A DNA stretch of 64,000 bases. Source: Ignelater luminosus. Lineage: Eukaryota > Arthropoda > Insecta > Coleoptera > Elateridae. Location of the stretch: the NCBI GenBank assembly GCA_011009095.1, contig VTPC01091276.1, positions 20,594 through 84,593 of the forward strand. The letters are read 5' to 3'. The notes under the pieces were generated by a model, which worked only from the letters and a program-made list of their open reading frames with translations, was not told where the DNA came from and did not search any database. The position numbers and the translations under genes were made by a program. Numbering within the stretch: the first letter of the stretch is position 1; each line of letters opens with the position of its first letter. Below are positions 1 to 10,294 of this stretch, one piece after another.

Positions 1-234
1 TGCAAAAGTATCTCTTTGAAACAGTTGAGTGCAGAACTCACTCTTTACAATTTTAAATCCTGAATTTCTACTTCATCGATAACCAGTGACATGTAAAATA
101 CATAAAAATAATTTCTAAATGAGTGCTACTACCTACTGTAAAGATTTCTCACTCCAAAATGGAAGGAATCCAATCCAGGACGTTTTTTGCAGATATCTCA
201 AAACTATCAAATCAGTAAAGAGTGAGTTTTGCTT

Positions 235-1583
235 CTATACGCATCATATCATATTTGAAGCAAAACCAAAAGCGTTATCACTGCGTACAATAAAGACAAG
301 CTTAAATTCAAGTTGGCAAGAGGAAGATCGAGCATACCGCATGATTAAAGATGAGTTATGTACGATGGGGAACATACTCTTGCGAGGAACCAGAATTGTG
401 ATACCAGTATCTTTAAGACAATTAGTTCTAAAATTAGTTCAAGAGAGCTATTCAAGCATGGTGAAAATGAAAGAAATTTTACGAACAAGGTATGGTGGCC
501 AAAAACGAATCAAACTGCAGAAAAGTTTGTTCAACAGTGTCACGGGTGTTAATTAGTTTTAAAACCAGATCCATCAGAACCAATTTACAGAACACCATTA
601 CTTAAAGCACCTTAGGATCACATATCTATAGATTATTTAGGTCCTTTGCCAACTGGCAATCACATATCAGTTGTAAAAGATTATTATAGTCGTTGGGTCA
701 AAACCGAAATTGCTAGAACAATTACTGCTGAAAAGACTATCCAGATTTTTAAACCAATATTTTTATGATTTGGTTTACCAATTAGTATTATCGCAGATAA
801 TGGGAAGGCATTTGTTGCTATACAGTTTTTAGAATTTTGTAAAGAATTCAGTTAAATCATACGACTCCACTGTGGACGCAAGCCAGTGGTGAAGTAAAAC
901 ATCAAAACCTTTCATTTTTAAAAGTCTTAAGAATTATATCTAATACTGAAAAAGATTAGAAAGAAGAAATGCTGACCTATTTAACAATGTATCGAAATGC
1001 ACCCCATTAGACAACAGGTACGTCACCTAGTGAAATGATATTCTGGAGGAAATTAGGAGGAAATTGAACGAAGAGCGAAATGATTATTTTGATGAAGAAA
1101 TTAGAGATAGGGATTGGATAAACAAGAAGAGGGAAAAAGAATATATATAGACCAACATAGAAATACTAGAGAGAGTTTAATTCAAAATGGAGATCAGTTT
1201 TAGTACAACAACCAAAATTAGACAAATTTACAACAGTATTTCAAAATACTCCATACAAAGTAGTAAACCGAAGAGGAACCCAAGTTGAAGTCATGTCTCC
1301 TGAAGGGGTTTGTTATATAAGGAATACTTCAAAATTGAAGAAATATTATGGGAACAATGATGACATACGAGTTACTCAAGCAAGTGAGAAGACTCACCAC
1401 GAAGATCTCCAAGTGAAACATGGTCCAATAAGAAGAGAATCTTCAATGGAACCTAAAAAAGAGGGCAACGAAAAAGAAAAAATTCTCTTATCCACAAGAA
1501 GCCCAGTTAGATCAGGATCACACCTATCAATAACACGACAACCCCAAAATGGTTATGAAAGTAAATGTAGTGTATTAGAATAG
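235..1583 (+). pseudogene. Ty3/gypsy pol relic: integrase and C-terminal tail
   Basis: This is the 3' part of a Ty3/gypsy polyprotein. Integrase joins retroelement cDNA into chromosomal DNA. Seen in order: an H2C2 zinc-binding region ending in CxxC (538-549); the first core aspartate in a SIDYLGPLP stretch (625-645); the second in ADNGK (about 793-804); and the glutamate in an ASGEV stretch (about 884-895). So all three catalytic D, D, E positions can still be read, but in different frames. Stops follow the CxxC and lie within the core. From about 1250 the C-terminal tail is open (VVNRRGTQVEV, then TSKLKKYY), as is usual at the end of gypsy pol. Gag, protease, RT and RNase H are absent, and I see no clear LTR. 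A BEL origin is less likely because the core wording is gypsy-like. Confidence 0.85.
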
Positions 1584-1890
1584 ATCTGACAACACTGTAT
1601 GAGATATGTTAGTTCATAATCTAGAAATAGATATTTGAATACGTTTGTAATCGTTTTATGCTTAAATACAGATTTGTTAAATCAAGCAATTATTGCTATT
1701 ATATTTGACTACAATACAGTCAGTTATTACAAATACTAAACAAGAAGATCTCACAGACTATTATTTATAGTTATTGTGATATATTGAATATTATGTTGGT
1801 AATATTTAAGTTAGCACAAGGTGGGAACAAAGAAAAAGTGTGAGATGCTTCTCAAAACATTTATTTAAGATGACGCACCAAAAATGAATA
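1584..1890. other. Short AT-rich spacer, possible gypsy 3' LTR remnant
   Basis: This stretch lies between the gypsy pol end and the mariner insertion. It is the place for a polypurine tract and 3' LTR, but no second copy of it is visible in the window, so an LTR cannot be shown. Confidence 0.4.
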
Positions 1891-1892
1891 TA

Positions 1893-1920
1893 CAAGAGTG
1901 GTCTGAAAAGTTTCCGACCT
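1893..1920 (+). repeat. Mariner left terminal inverted repeat
   Basis: This 28-bp repeat matches the inverted copy at 3158-3185 at 26 of 28 positions. The two differences are near the outer end (CAAGAG here, CGAGGG on the right). It is the expected transposase binding site. Confidence 0.93.
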
Positions 1921-1957
1921 AACAAAGATACAAGACATTTTTTCTGAAAATTTTTTT

Positions 1958-3025
1958 TTATTTTTCAACATAGTCTCCTTGTAACTCTACACACTTCTCC
2001 CAGCGATGCTCCCATCTCTGTAACCCGTCCAAATAGTACTCGGCAGTTTTCTCTACAAAATAATTGTTCACGAAGGTGATTGCCTCTTCATTTGACGAAA
2101 ATCTTTGTCCTCCGAGCGCAATTTTTAGATGAGGGAACAAAAAGAAGTCGCTTGGGGCTAGATCTGGTGAGTAAGGCGGATGGTCAAGCAGTTCAAACCG
2201 TAATTCGTGGATTTTCGCCATGGCAATCGCTGAGGTGTGAGACGGCGCGTTGTCTTGGTGAAACAGGATTTTCTTTTTCTGCAAATGTGGCCGCTTTTTC
2301 GCAAGTTCTGCCTTCAGCTTGTCAAGTAATGATGCATAGTATGCTCCTGTAATGGTTTTTCCTTTTTGAAGATAATCGATTAAAATAACTCCATGACTAT
2401 CCCAAAAAACAGTCGCTATCACTTTCCCAGCCGAAAAAACAGTTTTTGCTTTTTTTGGAGCCGGTTCCCCCTTTGCAGTTCACTGTTTGGACTGTATTTT
2501 TGTTTCGGGCGTATACTGGTGTATCCAAGTTTCATCTACAGTAATTAATCGGCGCCAAAACTCGGACTTATTTCGTCTAAACTGCGCCAAAAGAGCGTTG
2601 GAAATATTCATTCGAACACGTTTTTGGTCTAACGTGAGCAAACGCGGCACCCAACGCGCGGACAGCTTTCTCATGCCTAAATGTTGATTTAATATGTGAC
2701 AAACACGTTCTTTTGACATGTTCATAACCTCTGCTATCTCTCTCACTTTAATTCGGCGGTCGTCTAGCACCATTTGGTGAACTTTGGCGATGTTTTCGTC
2801 GGTAGTTGCAGTTTTTGGACGTCCCGAACGTTCATCGTCTCCCAAGCTCTTACGGCCACGTTTAAATTCAGCAGCCCAAAATTTCACTGTGGTAAATGAT
2901 GGTGCAGAGTCCCCATACACAGAATCCAACTCATCTTTTATTTGCGAAGGCGTATTGCCTTTCAAAAACAAATATTTAATGACAGCTCGATACTCGATTT
3001 TGTCCATTTTCACAAAAAAACTCAC
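1958..3025 (-). pseudogene. Mariner transposase, one in-frame stop
   Basis: The enzyme cuts and pastes the element at TA sites. The frame runs 355 codons from the first Met, or 349 from a second Met at 3007 that begins MDKIEYRAVIKYL; the family is usually about 345 residues. The N-terminal half carries the paired helix-turn-helix DNA-binding region, with GRPKTATT as the linker. The catalytic triad is visible: VDETW, HQDNAPSH and SPDLAPSD, with 34 residues between the last two aspartates (the mariner D34D signature). The only defect seen is TGA at 2480-2482, after IQSKQ, where relatives usually have Trp, so a single TGG-to-TGA change explains it. No frameshift was found. The C-terminus (EKCVELQGDYVEK) looks complete. 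The copy is inactive unless the stop is read through. Confidence 0.94.
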
Positions 3026-3157
3026 ATCAACTCACTCAAACGACGGTTACATAAAAACTGAGCGTCCAAAATAGCTGAAACTTTGGTGAGTAACTGTCAA
3101 CAGATGAACAACGAAATTCAGTAGCTTTTATTTACGAGTGCTGCCATCTTCACGTTG

Positions 3158-3185
3158 AGGTCGGAAACTTTTCAGACCACCCTCG
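3158..3185 (-). repeat. Mariner right terminal inverted repeat
   Basis: Inverted partner of 1893-1920, followed directly by the TA target duplication. It lies at the promoter-side end of the minus-strand transposase. Confidence 0.93.
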
Positions 3186-3187
3186 TA

Positions 3188-5435
3188 TGTACAATTTTCA
3201 TAAGAATTTATTTTGTGTTAGCTGCTTTTGCTATTTGTAAAAACATAAAATAAGATAGGGAAGTTCTTGTAAGACTTTCTTAAACAAAACCAACTTTTGA
3301 ATTTGTCATTTTTCGTTCTGCACGATTTGCATTTTTCAATACTCGATCGTTGCATATTACTGTAATGGTTTCGACATCTAAATGAAACACGTTAACTGTA
3401 AAATATCGAATAGGCCTATTTTTGTTACTTCACCGAAATGCTGCAAGCACTTTTTTCAAATCGCTTCGATAACATCGAACGTGACGATACACGGGAGCCC
3501 CCATTGAATTTTAGTTAGAGAGGAAATTCCCGCTGCGAGAATGCCTGCAGGAAACGGAAACAAAGTAAAGCTGCAATCAGCAATGACATTTCAATCCTGT
3601 TGTAACGTCGACTCTTCTACAAGAATGTAAGTTGGAAATTTAGCGGCGTCGTGCCATTTACTTTGAATTGCTTTAATTTCTATTCTGTTTTCTTCTTCGA
3701 CATTGTTTGAAATGGGAGATTATCGAATACACCGGAATTAAACGGAGAAGGTTATATCACATTGTATATGCGGAAGTGTTTCTAGTAAATGTACCACGAA
3801 TTATTAAATTTCCTCCTGCATCGGATTATGTTTGCGAAATGGTTGTTTCAGTTTGCGCATTTGTACGCTTGCGAAATTTAATTGAAACTGGAATAAACGA
3901 CGCGTCTCTAGGTAGCAACATTCTAAATGCTCTGCTGGTATTTATGAGGCTCTTCCTGTTATTCACCCACCAAACTGACTAAGGTGATTCAACAGAAAAC
4001 AACAAAAATCCTCCAATTTAAATACACGAAAGACATTAAAAAGCATAATTGATAAGGCCATTTGAGGCAAAAGGGTTCATAAAGCTTTTAATAGAGTTTG
4101 TAACCGCGGGAAACTCACCAAGTTATTAATCTTGTATTATGGTAAAGCTTGAGGGTGAAATGTCACGGTTATATTCCGTTGTACAGACCGGAGTGTTTGT
4201 GACAGAGCAGGGTGTTAACAGAAACCGTACGCGAAGCACGGAAATACACAGGTTTACACATTCTAAATCACCCCGATTGTACTACAATCGCAAATGGTAC
4301 TTCTAGCCTTGTCGTCACAAACAGAATTTATCGTATTGTAACGTGATTTCAATGCAGTTTGTATTTACAGCTCATATAAACACGACCGTGAGGCAGTTTG
4401 TATGTTTTGCGGAACAAAGCTTTGTTATATGTTTTAGAGAGGATAATGCAGAAGGAAATTTCGAGAGGGATAATCCATTTCCTCTAAACATAATCCAACT
4501 TTAAAGAAAACACGACACAGACGTTTAAAACAAAAACTACATCATAGTGTAGCAAAGCCGGAGGATCATTTACAAATCGGATGGTTTACCTGAGCTGGAA
4601 TTGTTTGAAAGGAAATTGAATCTAGCAAGAGAAGAGTAAACGGAGGAAAGGCAACAACAAACTTTATCGAGGTTTACGATAGTCTGTGGAACATTCATTT
4701 TTAATTAGTCTTGAAGAAAGTCGGGATAATTAAACGCCGAAGAAATTCGTTTCAATAACATAATTCTGCTAAATTATAAAATAATTTGTTTTAAGTACAA
4801 GGGTTGCACGGTTGAAAATTAAAATAGATAACAAGAACGAACTTAACCTATTTTACTTGTAGCAAAATGTTTTTTGTAAATAGAATCAATTAACGATCGA
4901 GGCCACTAATAGCTGCATTGTTCGACAAACCATCACGCCTTTTTTCTTTTAGTTTATAAAAACTTTTCCTTGGATTGCATCAACTGTTTTATAGTAACAA
5001 ATATCGATATTTCTTTAGCTTCATATCTTGCAACCCTGTTTTTCTTTTATTTTTTTTATACTATACATATAAATGCAAGGATAAAAATAGAACAGGTTGC
5101 ATTACAACTACGTTTGGACTATTGTGACTGGCAGCAGCCTGCATTCTAGTACGCTGAAAAACTCTGTTCTCACACATGCCACACAGTCTGTAATGTGTCT
5201 TACCCGCAAGTGCTTTTAATAATTCTTCGTAGACGTTATGCTACGAATTTCAATAAGAAGTCTTGTGTGTTTGTTTTGTCTGTACATTATGTTTTGGTAG
5301 TGAGTATGTTAACAGAATACATTGGCGCATTTTTGACTTTAAAACTCAACGAAGTAAGTTCCAAAATCGTTCAATAAATGTGATTAGTTGCTCTGATTTA
5401 GTAGTACTTGACCTGTCCGTGAAATAAGCGCGCGC
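3188..5435. other. No recognisable gene; AT-rich spacer
   Basis: The longest open frame is 91 codons (3707-3982), with no motif I know and mixed composition. I see no inverted termini or tandem repeats. It could be plain intergenic DNA or very old transposon material. Confidence 0.5.
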
Positions 5436-5577
5436 TGTCAATAATATTCATATTGTATGCTGTAAAAGAAGTTCCTTTTGTGTTTTATGTGAATAAAGAA
5501 AAAGCATTAACATTAAAGAATTAATTTTATTTATCGGAGAAATAAAGTGAACTGCTATAAAAAATTGAATTTTAACA
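5436..5577 (+). repeat. Copia 5' LTR
   Basis: Similar to 10116-10294 over about 140 bp. The core from CTGTAAAAGAAGTTCC to AAATAAAGTGAAC is nearly the same in both. It begins TGTCAATAA and ends AACA. The right copy has a 9-bp insertion (ACTGTGTCT) and extra AT-rich bases at its start. Both copies hold AATAAA-type signals (GAATAAAG or TAATAAAG), plausible for polyadenylation. Confidence 0.75.
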
Positions 5578-5594
5578 AGTTATGAACCGAAGTC
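5578..5594 (+). promoter_or_regulatory. Candidate copia primer-binding site
   Basis: AGTTATGAACCGAAGTC lies directly after the left LTR. It resembles the insect copia primer site complementary to an internal cut site of initiator Met-tRNA. Position and orientation fit; the match is imperfect. Confidence 0.5.
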
Positions 5595-5616
5595 GTTTAA
5601 AGTGAACTAATAAATA

Positions 5617-5860
5617 GTGAACTTTTGTTTCGAATTTTTCAAATCAAATTCTGGAATCGGCTCGGTCGTTGAAAAACTTAAAGATTGTGAGAATAACATT
5701 TACATTACAACTTTGTTAAAACCAGAAGGATCATGGCACTGTGCGACAACAGAGCAGAAAACCACGGAAGCCGTTGATGCTACCGCGGAATCACAACGTG
5801 ATCAGTGCCGTCCCTACAGTATGAGTCACCCGTGTGTAAGGCTATATTCGCCGCCCCTTT
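5617..5860 (+). pseudogene. Copia gag N-terminal fragment
   Basis: The readable frame includes a piece like LLKPEGSWHCATTE followed by QKTTEAVDATAES and an RDQC segment. Copia Gag proteins usually have a WKFRI..LL..EGLW block followed by an acidic, lysine-rich stretch at this place. The expected WKFRI can be seen only by changing frame just upstream, so there is at least one frameshift. The position 40 bp after the LTR supports the call. Nothing after about 5860 can be followed as Gag. Confidence 0.5.
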
Positions 5861-6771
5861 CTATTTTTCAAATATTAATTCTTAACGATGCCTTGAAAGT
5901 TTTGGCACAATTTTCGATATTTAATCTCTATGACAAAGTTTCTTAAGCTGTCTTAGTATGGGAGTAAGTGTTGTGTATGGTGCGTTTAATGTCAGTCTCA
6001 GTATCTTATTGGAGAAGGCGCAGCACCTATGGAAAGACATCATCACCACCAGGTAGCCTAATCGGTCGAGATTGCTGTTCTTTTGTAGGGTGTAGGTTGT
6101 ACCACCAGCTTTCTTTCTCCATCCATCAGACCATCTGCAGTTGTTCACTATTCTATTAGCGGAGTTCCCTTGTCCCTTTGCACTTTTCTTGAAATTTCTA
6201 GAAGGAATCAAGCTGGATCTACAGCTAAGCCGACTTTTTGCTTGAGAAAGCTAATCTGATGTCGGGGTCAAATTTAGTCGCACATTAATGGAGATGTACA
6301 TCAGGGCAGGTTTCGTAGCTTTGTCGCTTTTCTTCATTTTACAACAGAAAATCTAGATCAAAATTTGTTCTCTTTGTCCATTTCAACGCCGCTTCATGGG
6401 TTCCCTTCGTTAAAAAGATTAAACCTTGCTTTCCAACAAGGTGCCTGCCATTAATCTATTCAAGCAAGTCACCTTGTAGATACACTAGTCCACTTACCGC
6501 TGCTTTGCCGACAGGCAGCTTGACTACTTTTCTTATGTAAATTTCTTTGAGGAAGCTAATCTGGCTGACAGTCAGACTTTTCGCTCATTACCAGATCACC
6601 ATCAGTGATCTATTAGCATAACTAATTAGAATTACCTTTTGTACCATGCGGTCAAATTTAATTTCCTCTATCTCTCTGTTTATTCTTCTACTGGATTGGT
6701 TGCTTCTACTTTGCAAACATTCTCGTAAAACTAATCTGATTGGAAGTTCGCATTTACTTTCCATCAAATAA

Positions 6772-6779
6772 TCTGCAGT
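6772..6779. repeat. hAT target-site duplication, left copy
   Basis: TCTGCAGT, identical to 8381-8388. The perfect match argues the insertion is much younger than the copia relic around it. Confidence 0.92.
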
Positions 6780-8380
6780 CAGGCACGTAGCCAGGAATTT
6801 TGTTTGGGGGGGATCCTACCATCTCAACTCTCGATAGCTGCCTAGTCAACGTGCGACGCTACTTATGCGCTTTTCTTTCTACTGACTGTTTAGTGATATA
6901 GACTAATCAGACGGCATTTTATCACAGTCATACACACACTAGATTTAAGAGCGCATGGTAGTAATTTGTGTTACTCAGCGTCAGTAGAAAGAGAAACGTA
7001 AATATAGCATCGCATTTTGCCCTGAGCCAATGTCGACAAAATAAAATTATTTATATTAAACAAAACTAGGCCAGAAAAATTCATGTTTCTATTTCATTAG
7101 TTTGTGCTGGTAAATCAAAACAAGAGTTTCTCAACTAATATAAGTAACATTTAATTATAATAATACTAACATGGTACAACTATTATGCACATATTTTGAC
7201 ATGGCATTCTAATTAAAAGTATAGGTATAATACCATTTCAACAAAGTCTTATTAAACAAGATCGCGTTTCTACAAAAGCAAGCGCCTATTTTTTTTTTGT
7301 TGCAGAGAAACTCAGTCTCTCCTTCCCCACCTTGTTTCTTGGTAAAGATTAATTTCTTGATTGATCCATTTAAAAATTCAACTTTTAATTACAGCGCAGT
7401 TATGGAAAGGACTAGAAAAAACGACTGACGGCATTGAATTCTACGTTAAAAAGTGCCTCAACAACGCTAAAATGGTTTTGTTGTAGCTTTGAAAATAAAG
7501 GAGTTACAGCAGATTGAAGAAATCGGCCATTTTTCACTTTTTCTCTCTAGGGAAAGAACAAAAGATGGCAGCTTATTTCTGGCAACGGTAATGAAATAAG
7601 CATGAAAAAAGAGGCCGTTTATTTATTTATCTGCGCTAATAAGAAAGTTACCCATTTAATCCCATCCAAATTGGACCGCACTGTACAGCCGTAACTGGGC
7701 ATTTTTGAAAATAATAGAGTGACAAGTTTTCTAGCACTACTGCTTTTTCGAGTAAAGCAAATCCTGGTAAAAGCACTTGAAAAGCTGAAAGGAAATTTTC
7801 ATTGGCCGTGAACCTGTCTTTTAAATTTGTGGTTAGTTGGTCGATACACTGAGCCAAAACTGATATTCTATAATAATTCTCAACGGAATTCGTTTGCGGA
7901 TTTGAGCGCTGAGTTTGTCTGCCAGTAACTCTTGGAACTCTTAAGTCAAACAGTTCTTTAAACAACATGGATGCTCAAACAAATATGTCATTAAAAACAG
8001 ATTGAGCATTGTCTCTTATATTCTGCAATGAGGAGATGGCATCATTTGCATGCTTTACAGCTGCTACTAAATTGTAACATGGACATTGCCAGAATATAGA
8101 GAGTCGTGAGGTGAAGTTGAAAAGCTTTTCACAAACCAGCAATAAAATAATAAATTCACTTTTTTCCATTGGTACCAAAAGTGTTGCAGCTGTGGCAGAA
8201 AGGCTTCTTACTTTTTGTTCAATATCTTGCAGACTAGAAACAATAGGTTTCAGGAGCTCAGCAAAAACCAAAATACTATCATGACGTTCGATGAAACGTG
8301 TATCACAGAGGCGAAGAAGATATTTTTTGGAGATTATGGCGGGTCCGGACCCCTGGACCCCTCCTTTGACTACGTACCTG
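6780..8380 (-). mobile_element. hAT DNA transposon, internally deleted
   Basis: This 1601-bp element is flanked by an exact 8-bp target duplication TCTGCAGT (6772-6779 and 8381-8388), the length typical of hAT. The ends are inverted: CAGGCACGTAGCCA on the left and CAGGTACGTAGTCA read from the right, with 2 transitions in 14. G-rich subterminal runs follow on each side (GGGGGGG at the left; GGGGTCC at the right). It encodes the C-terminal half of a transposase on the minus strand and lacks room for the rest, so it depended on another copy. Confidence 0.92.
7648..8271 (-). pseudogene. hAT transposase fragment, ZMYM/P52-like
   Basis: One minus-strand frame of 208 codons, broken by a single TGA (7975-7977). 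It starts at or before 8271 and stops at 7648. Recognisable blocks are an AVKHANDAISSLQNIRDNA helix and a basic, polar stretch (RVPRVTGRQTQRSN), then ENYYRISVLAQCIDQL and LKDRF. These blocks, in this order, occur in hAT transposases related to zinc finger MYM-type and P52 repressor proteins, between the RNase H-like core and the C-terminal dimerisation region. The N-terminal zinc finger, the catalytic core and the hAT dimerisation end are all absent. It carries no function by itself. Confidence 0.8.
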
Positions 8381-8388
8381 TCTGCAGT
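8381..8388. repeat. hAT target-site duplication, right copy
   Basis: TCTGCAGT, identical to 6772-6779, directly outside the right terminus. Confidence 0.92.
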
Positions 8389-8879
8389 TATCCACTACTC
8401 CTGACTATTGGGCAACATCCGGCGTTCTAACGATCTGTTTATCTTAATAACGCAAAGTCTTCTTCTAAAATTTATTTCTGCTAACTTTTAAAAAACTGTA
8501 CGCCTCGATTGCTTTTCATTTTAAGTTTCTCATCTGTCATCATAAACTTTCTTCAAAAGAATTGCCCAAACATTTATGGAGGGTTGTTGTTTTTAGGTAC
8601 AAAGGCTATGTTGTCCCCTGACGTAATGACATAATACCAAGATGAACCAAAACATTGTTATTCTGAGGAAGACGTGTGTTAAAAATCAACCAACTTTGAT
8701 AGACATTTACGAGAGTAACTTTCTCTATTTAATGCTTAATTCTTAAATCGCCATACATACGGTCGGAAAATTCCAGCTGTTGAAATTGCACACCACACCA
8801 ATACTTTGTAGGAGAATTCTTCAAATTTCACATTATTTAGAAAATTATCGTTGCTGTCAGTGTAGTAGTAATAATTGGA

Positions 8880-9520
8880 CAGGCTTCAGCCCAGCAAAAA
8901 GGCCTTTATAGGCCCTTTTTCACCACCAACCACCTCTATGACCATCTACGATTCTTTGCTCTGTTCTCTGCCCGGACCTACCTAAAAGGTCTTAAACCTC
9001 AGCCTGTCATAACCCTTATACTTTCCTAGAAAGTGGAAAGACTTTTCATCGCCATTCTTGCATTTAGCGACAGGTACCTTCTTAAAGTGTAATGGCTCTC
9101 GATGACTCAATTAAAAGCCAGTTTGGCTTTGACAAGTTAAAACCAGTTATATGATCTTTTGCCTGACGATAGCCACTGCTTCTTAGCTATAGCTTACCTT
9201 TTGAGTCTCATAAGCCCATGCAGGTACTCTCGGCTCCGAGTCTGACCAATTCATCCGCCTTCTCGTCGCCGTGGGTCCAGCTGTGCCTGGGAACCCAAAC
9301 GAAACTAACTTCCTTTGCTGTGGTAAGCTATTCCACATGCACTGCTGCATAAGAGAATTTCTTATTTTAGCTGCGCAGACCGTTTTTAGTGCTGTCTAAT
9401 ATATATCTTTTGCTCCTTCATTCTTTCTTATATGCCACCGATAAAATGGCATAAACTTCAGCCTGAAAAACTGTGATATACTTTCCCAGAGCAAAGTATA
9501 AATTACGAACAATCTGAAAT
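8880..9520 (-). pseudogene. LINE C-terminus: RNase H plus zinc-finger-like end
   Basis: Antisense to the copia relic around it. Read on the minus strand, it opens with LGKYITVFQAEVYAILSVAY, the family's first RNase H strands with the glutamate helix. It then passes stops to EVSFVWVPRHS and GDEKADELVRLGAE, the last RNase H helix with its catalytic aspartate. Further on, CKNGDEKSFHFLGKY and YDRLRFKTF match the cysteine/histidine finger that follows RNase H in several insect LINEs of the I/R1/jockey groups. RT is not present, as expected for a 5'-truncated copy. The AATAATTATT-type run near 8870 may be its 3' end. Confidence 0.8.
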
Positions 9521-9799
9521 TGAGCCTTGTATATTTTTCAAAAATTCTAAGAACTCTAGAATAATTATAGTTCTTTGATGATTTTTTAATTTTGTATAAT
9601 GACTTTTAAGAAGCTAAAAATCTACAATTAGAATTCCATAAAAACTTTCATGTTAAAAATTTGGAATCAATTTTATAATATGTGTGAAAATAGAAAGAAG
9701 TTGCTCAAGAAACGAATTTAAAATAAGTCAGAGCTATATACTATGAAAATTCTTAAGAGATTTCAAATGACAAACTGTAACACTGTTGATACCCTCTAG

Positions 9800-10098
9800 T
9801 TCTCACTTGAAAAAAAGTTTTACTATGCTCCTTATAAACAGTTAATTGGGTCTGTTAAGTATCTCGCTGTCTGCACAAGACCAAGCCTAGCTTTCTGTGC
9901 ATCATATTTAAGTCATTTTAATATCAAACATACGAAAAAGTATTGGTTAACTGCTAAAAGGGTACTAAAGTACTTAAAAGGTACAAACGATTGTGATAGT
10001 ATTTTTTTATTGGCTGGTGGACCTATATCATGGGAAAGCCAAAAACAAAAAACTCTCGCTTTGAGATCTACTGAGGCTCCTAATATACTGCCTGTATA
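9800..10098 (+). pseudogene. Copia RT/RNase H C-terminal fragment
   Basis: About 95 codons stay in one frame. The first block has PYKQLIGSVKYLAVCTRP, then AKRVLKYLKGT, the standard connection region of copia pol. It passes directly to LAGGPISWESQKQKTLALRS and STEA, the end of copia RNase H. About 50-60 residues normally lie between these, including an aspartate of the RNase H site, so an in-frame deletion near 9990-10005 removed them. After STEA the expected alanine/leucine-rich tail is lost and the LTR begins close by. Confidence 0.88.
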
Positions 10099-10115
10099 TG
10101 TTCCGTCTGTGAAGA

Positions 10116-10294
10116 AGACGTACAGCACGTCAATAACAATAATAATGTGCTGTATTTATATTTTATACTGTAAAAGAAGTTCCTTTTGTGTTTTGTGTTA
10201 ATAAAGAAAAAGCATTAACATTAAAGAGTTAACTTTATTTATCAGAGAAATAAAGTGAACACTGTGTCTTGCTATAAAAAATAGAATTTGAACA
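10116..10294 (+). repeat. Copia 3' LTR
   Basis: Direct copy of 5436-5577 with several substitutions, a 9-bp insertion and a longer AT-rich start. It follows the copia RNase H fragment as a 3' LTR should. Confidence 0.75.

Larger units (their letters stand above)
1893..3185 (-). mobile_element. Mariner (Tc1/mariner) DNA transposon, nearly full length
   Basis: This 1293-bp element has 28-bp terminal inverted repeats with two mismatches. Both ends carry the shared core GGTGGTCTGAAAAG or its GTGGTCTGAAAAG form. The target dinucleotide TA lies at 1891-1892 on the left and 3186-3187 on the right. The length is normal for mariner (about 1.3 kb). A single transposase frame on the minus strand fills it. 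It is the best preserved DNA transposon in the window. Confidence 0.95.
5436..10294 (+). mobile_element. Decayed Ty1/copia retrotransposon with nested insertions
   Basis: Two direct repeats, 5436-5577 and 10116-10294, bracket a gag-like piece at the left and a copia RNase H end at the right. This is the order expected of a copia element on the plus strand. Just inside the left repeat, 5578-5594 reads much like the Drosophila copia primer site, which pairs with an internal part of initiator Met-tRNA (about 12 of 16 positions by eye, one inserted base). The interior is interrupted by a hAT element (6780-8380) and an antisense LINE piece (about 8880-9520). Most of pol is missing or unreadable. 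No target duplication could be shown at the outer ends, so the exact borders are uncertain. Confidence 0.7.

Noticed and set aside
2080-3074. Plus-strand frames across the mariner
   Set aside because: They are shadows of the minus-strand transposase.
5436-10294. Target duplication at the outer copia ends
   Set aside because: CGCGC before the left LTR and GGTAT after the right LTR do not match.
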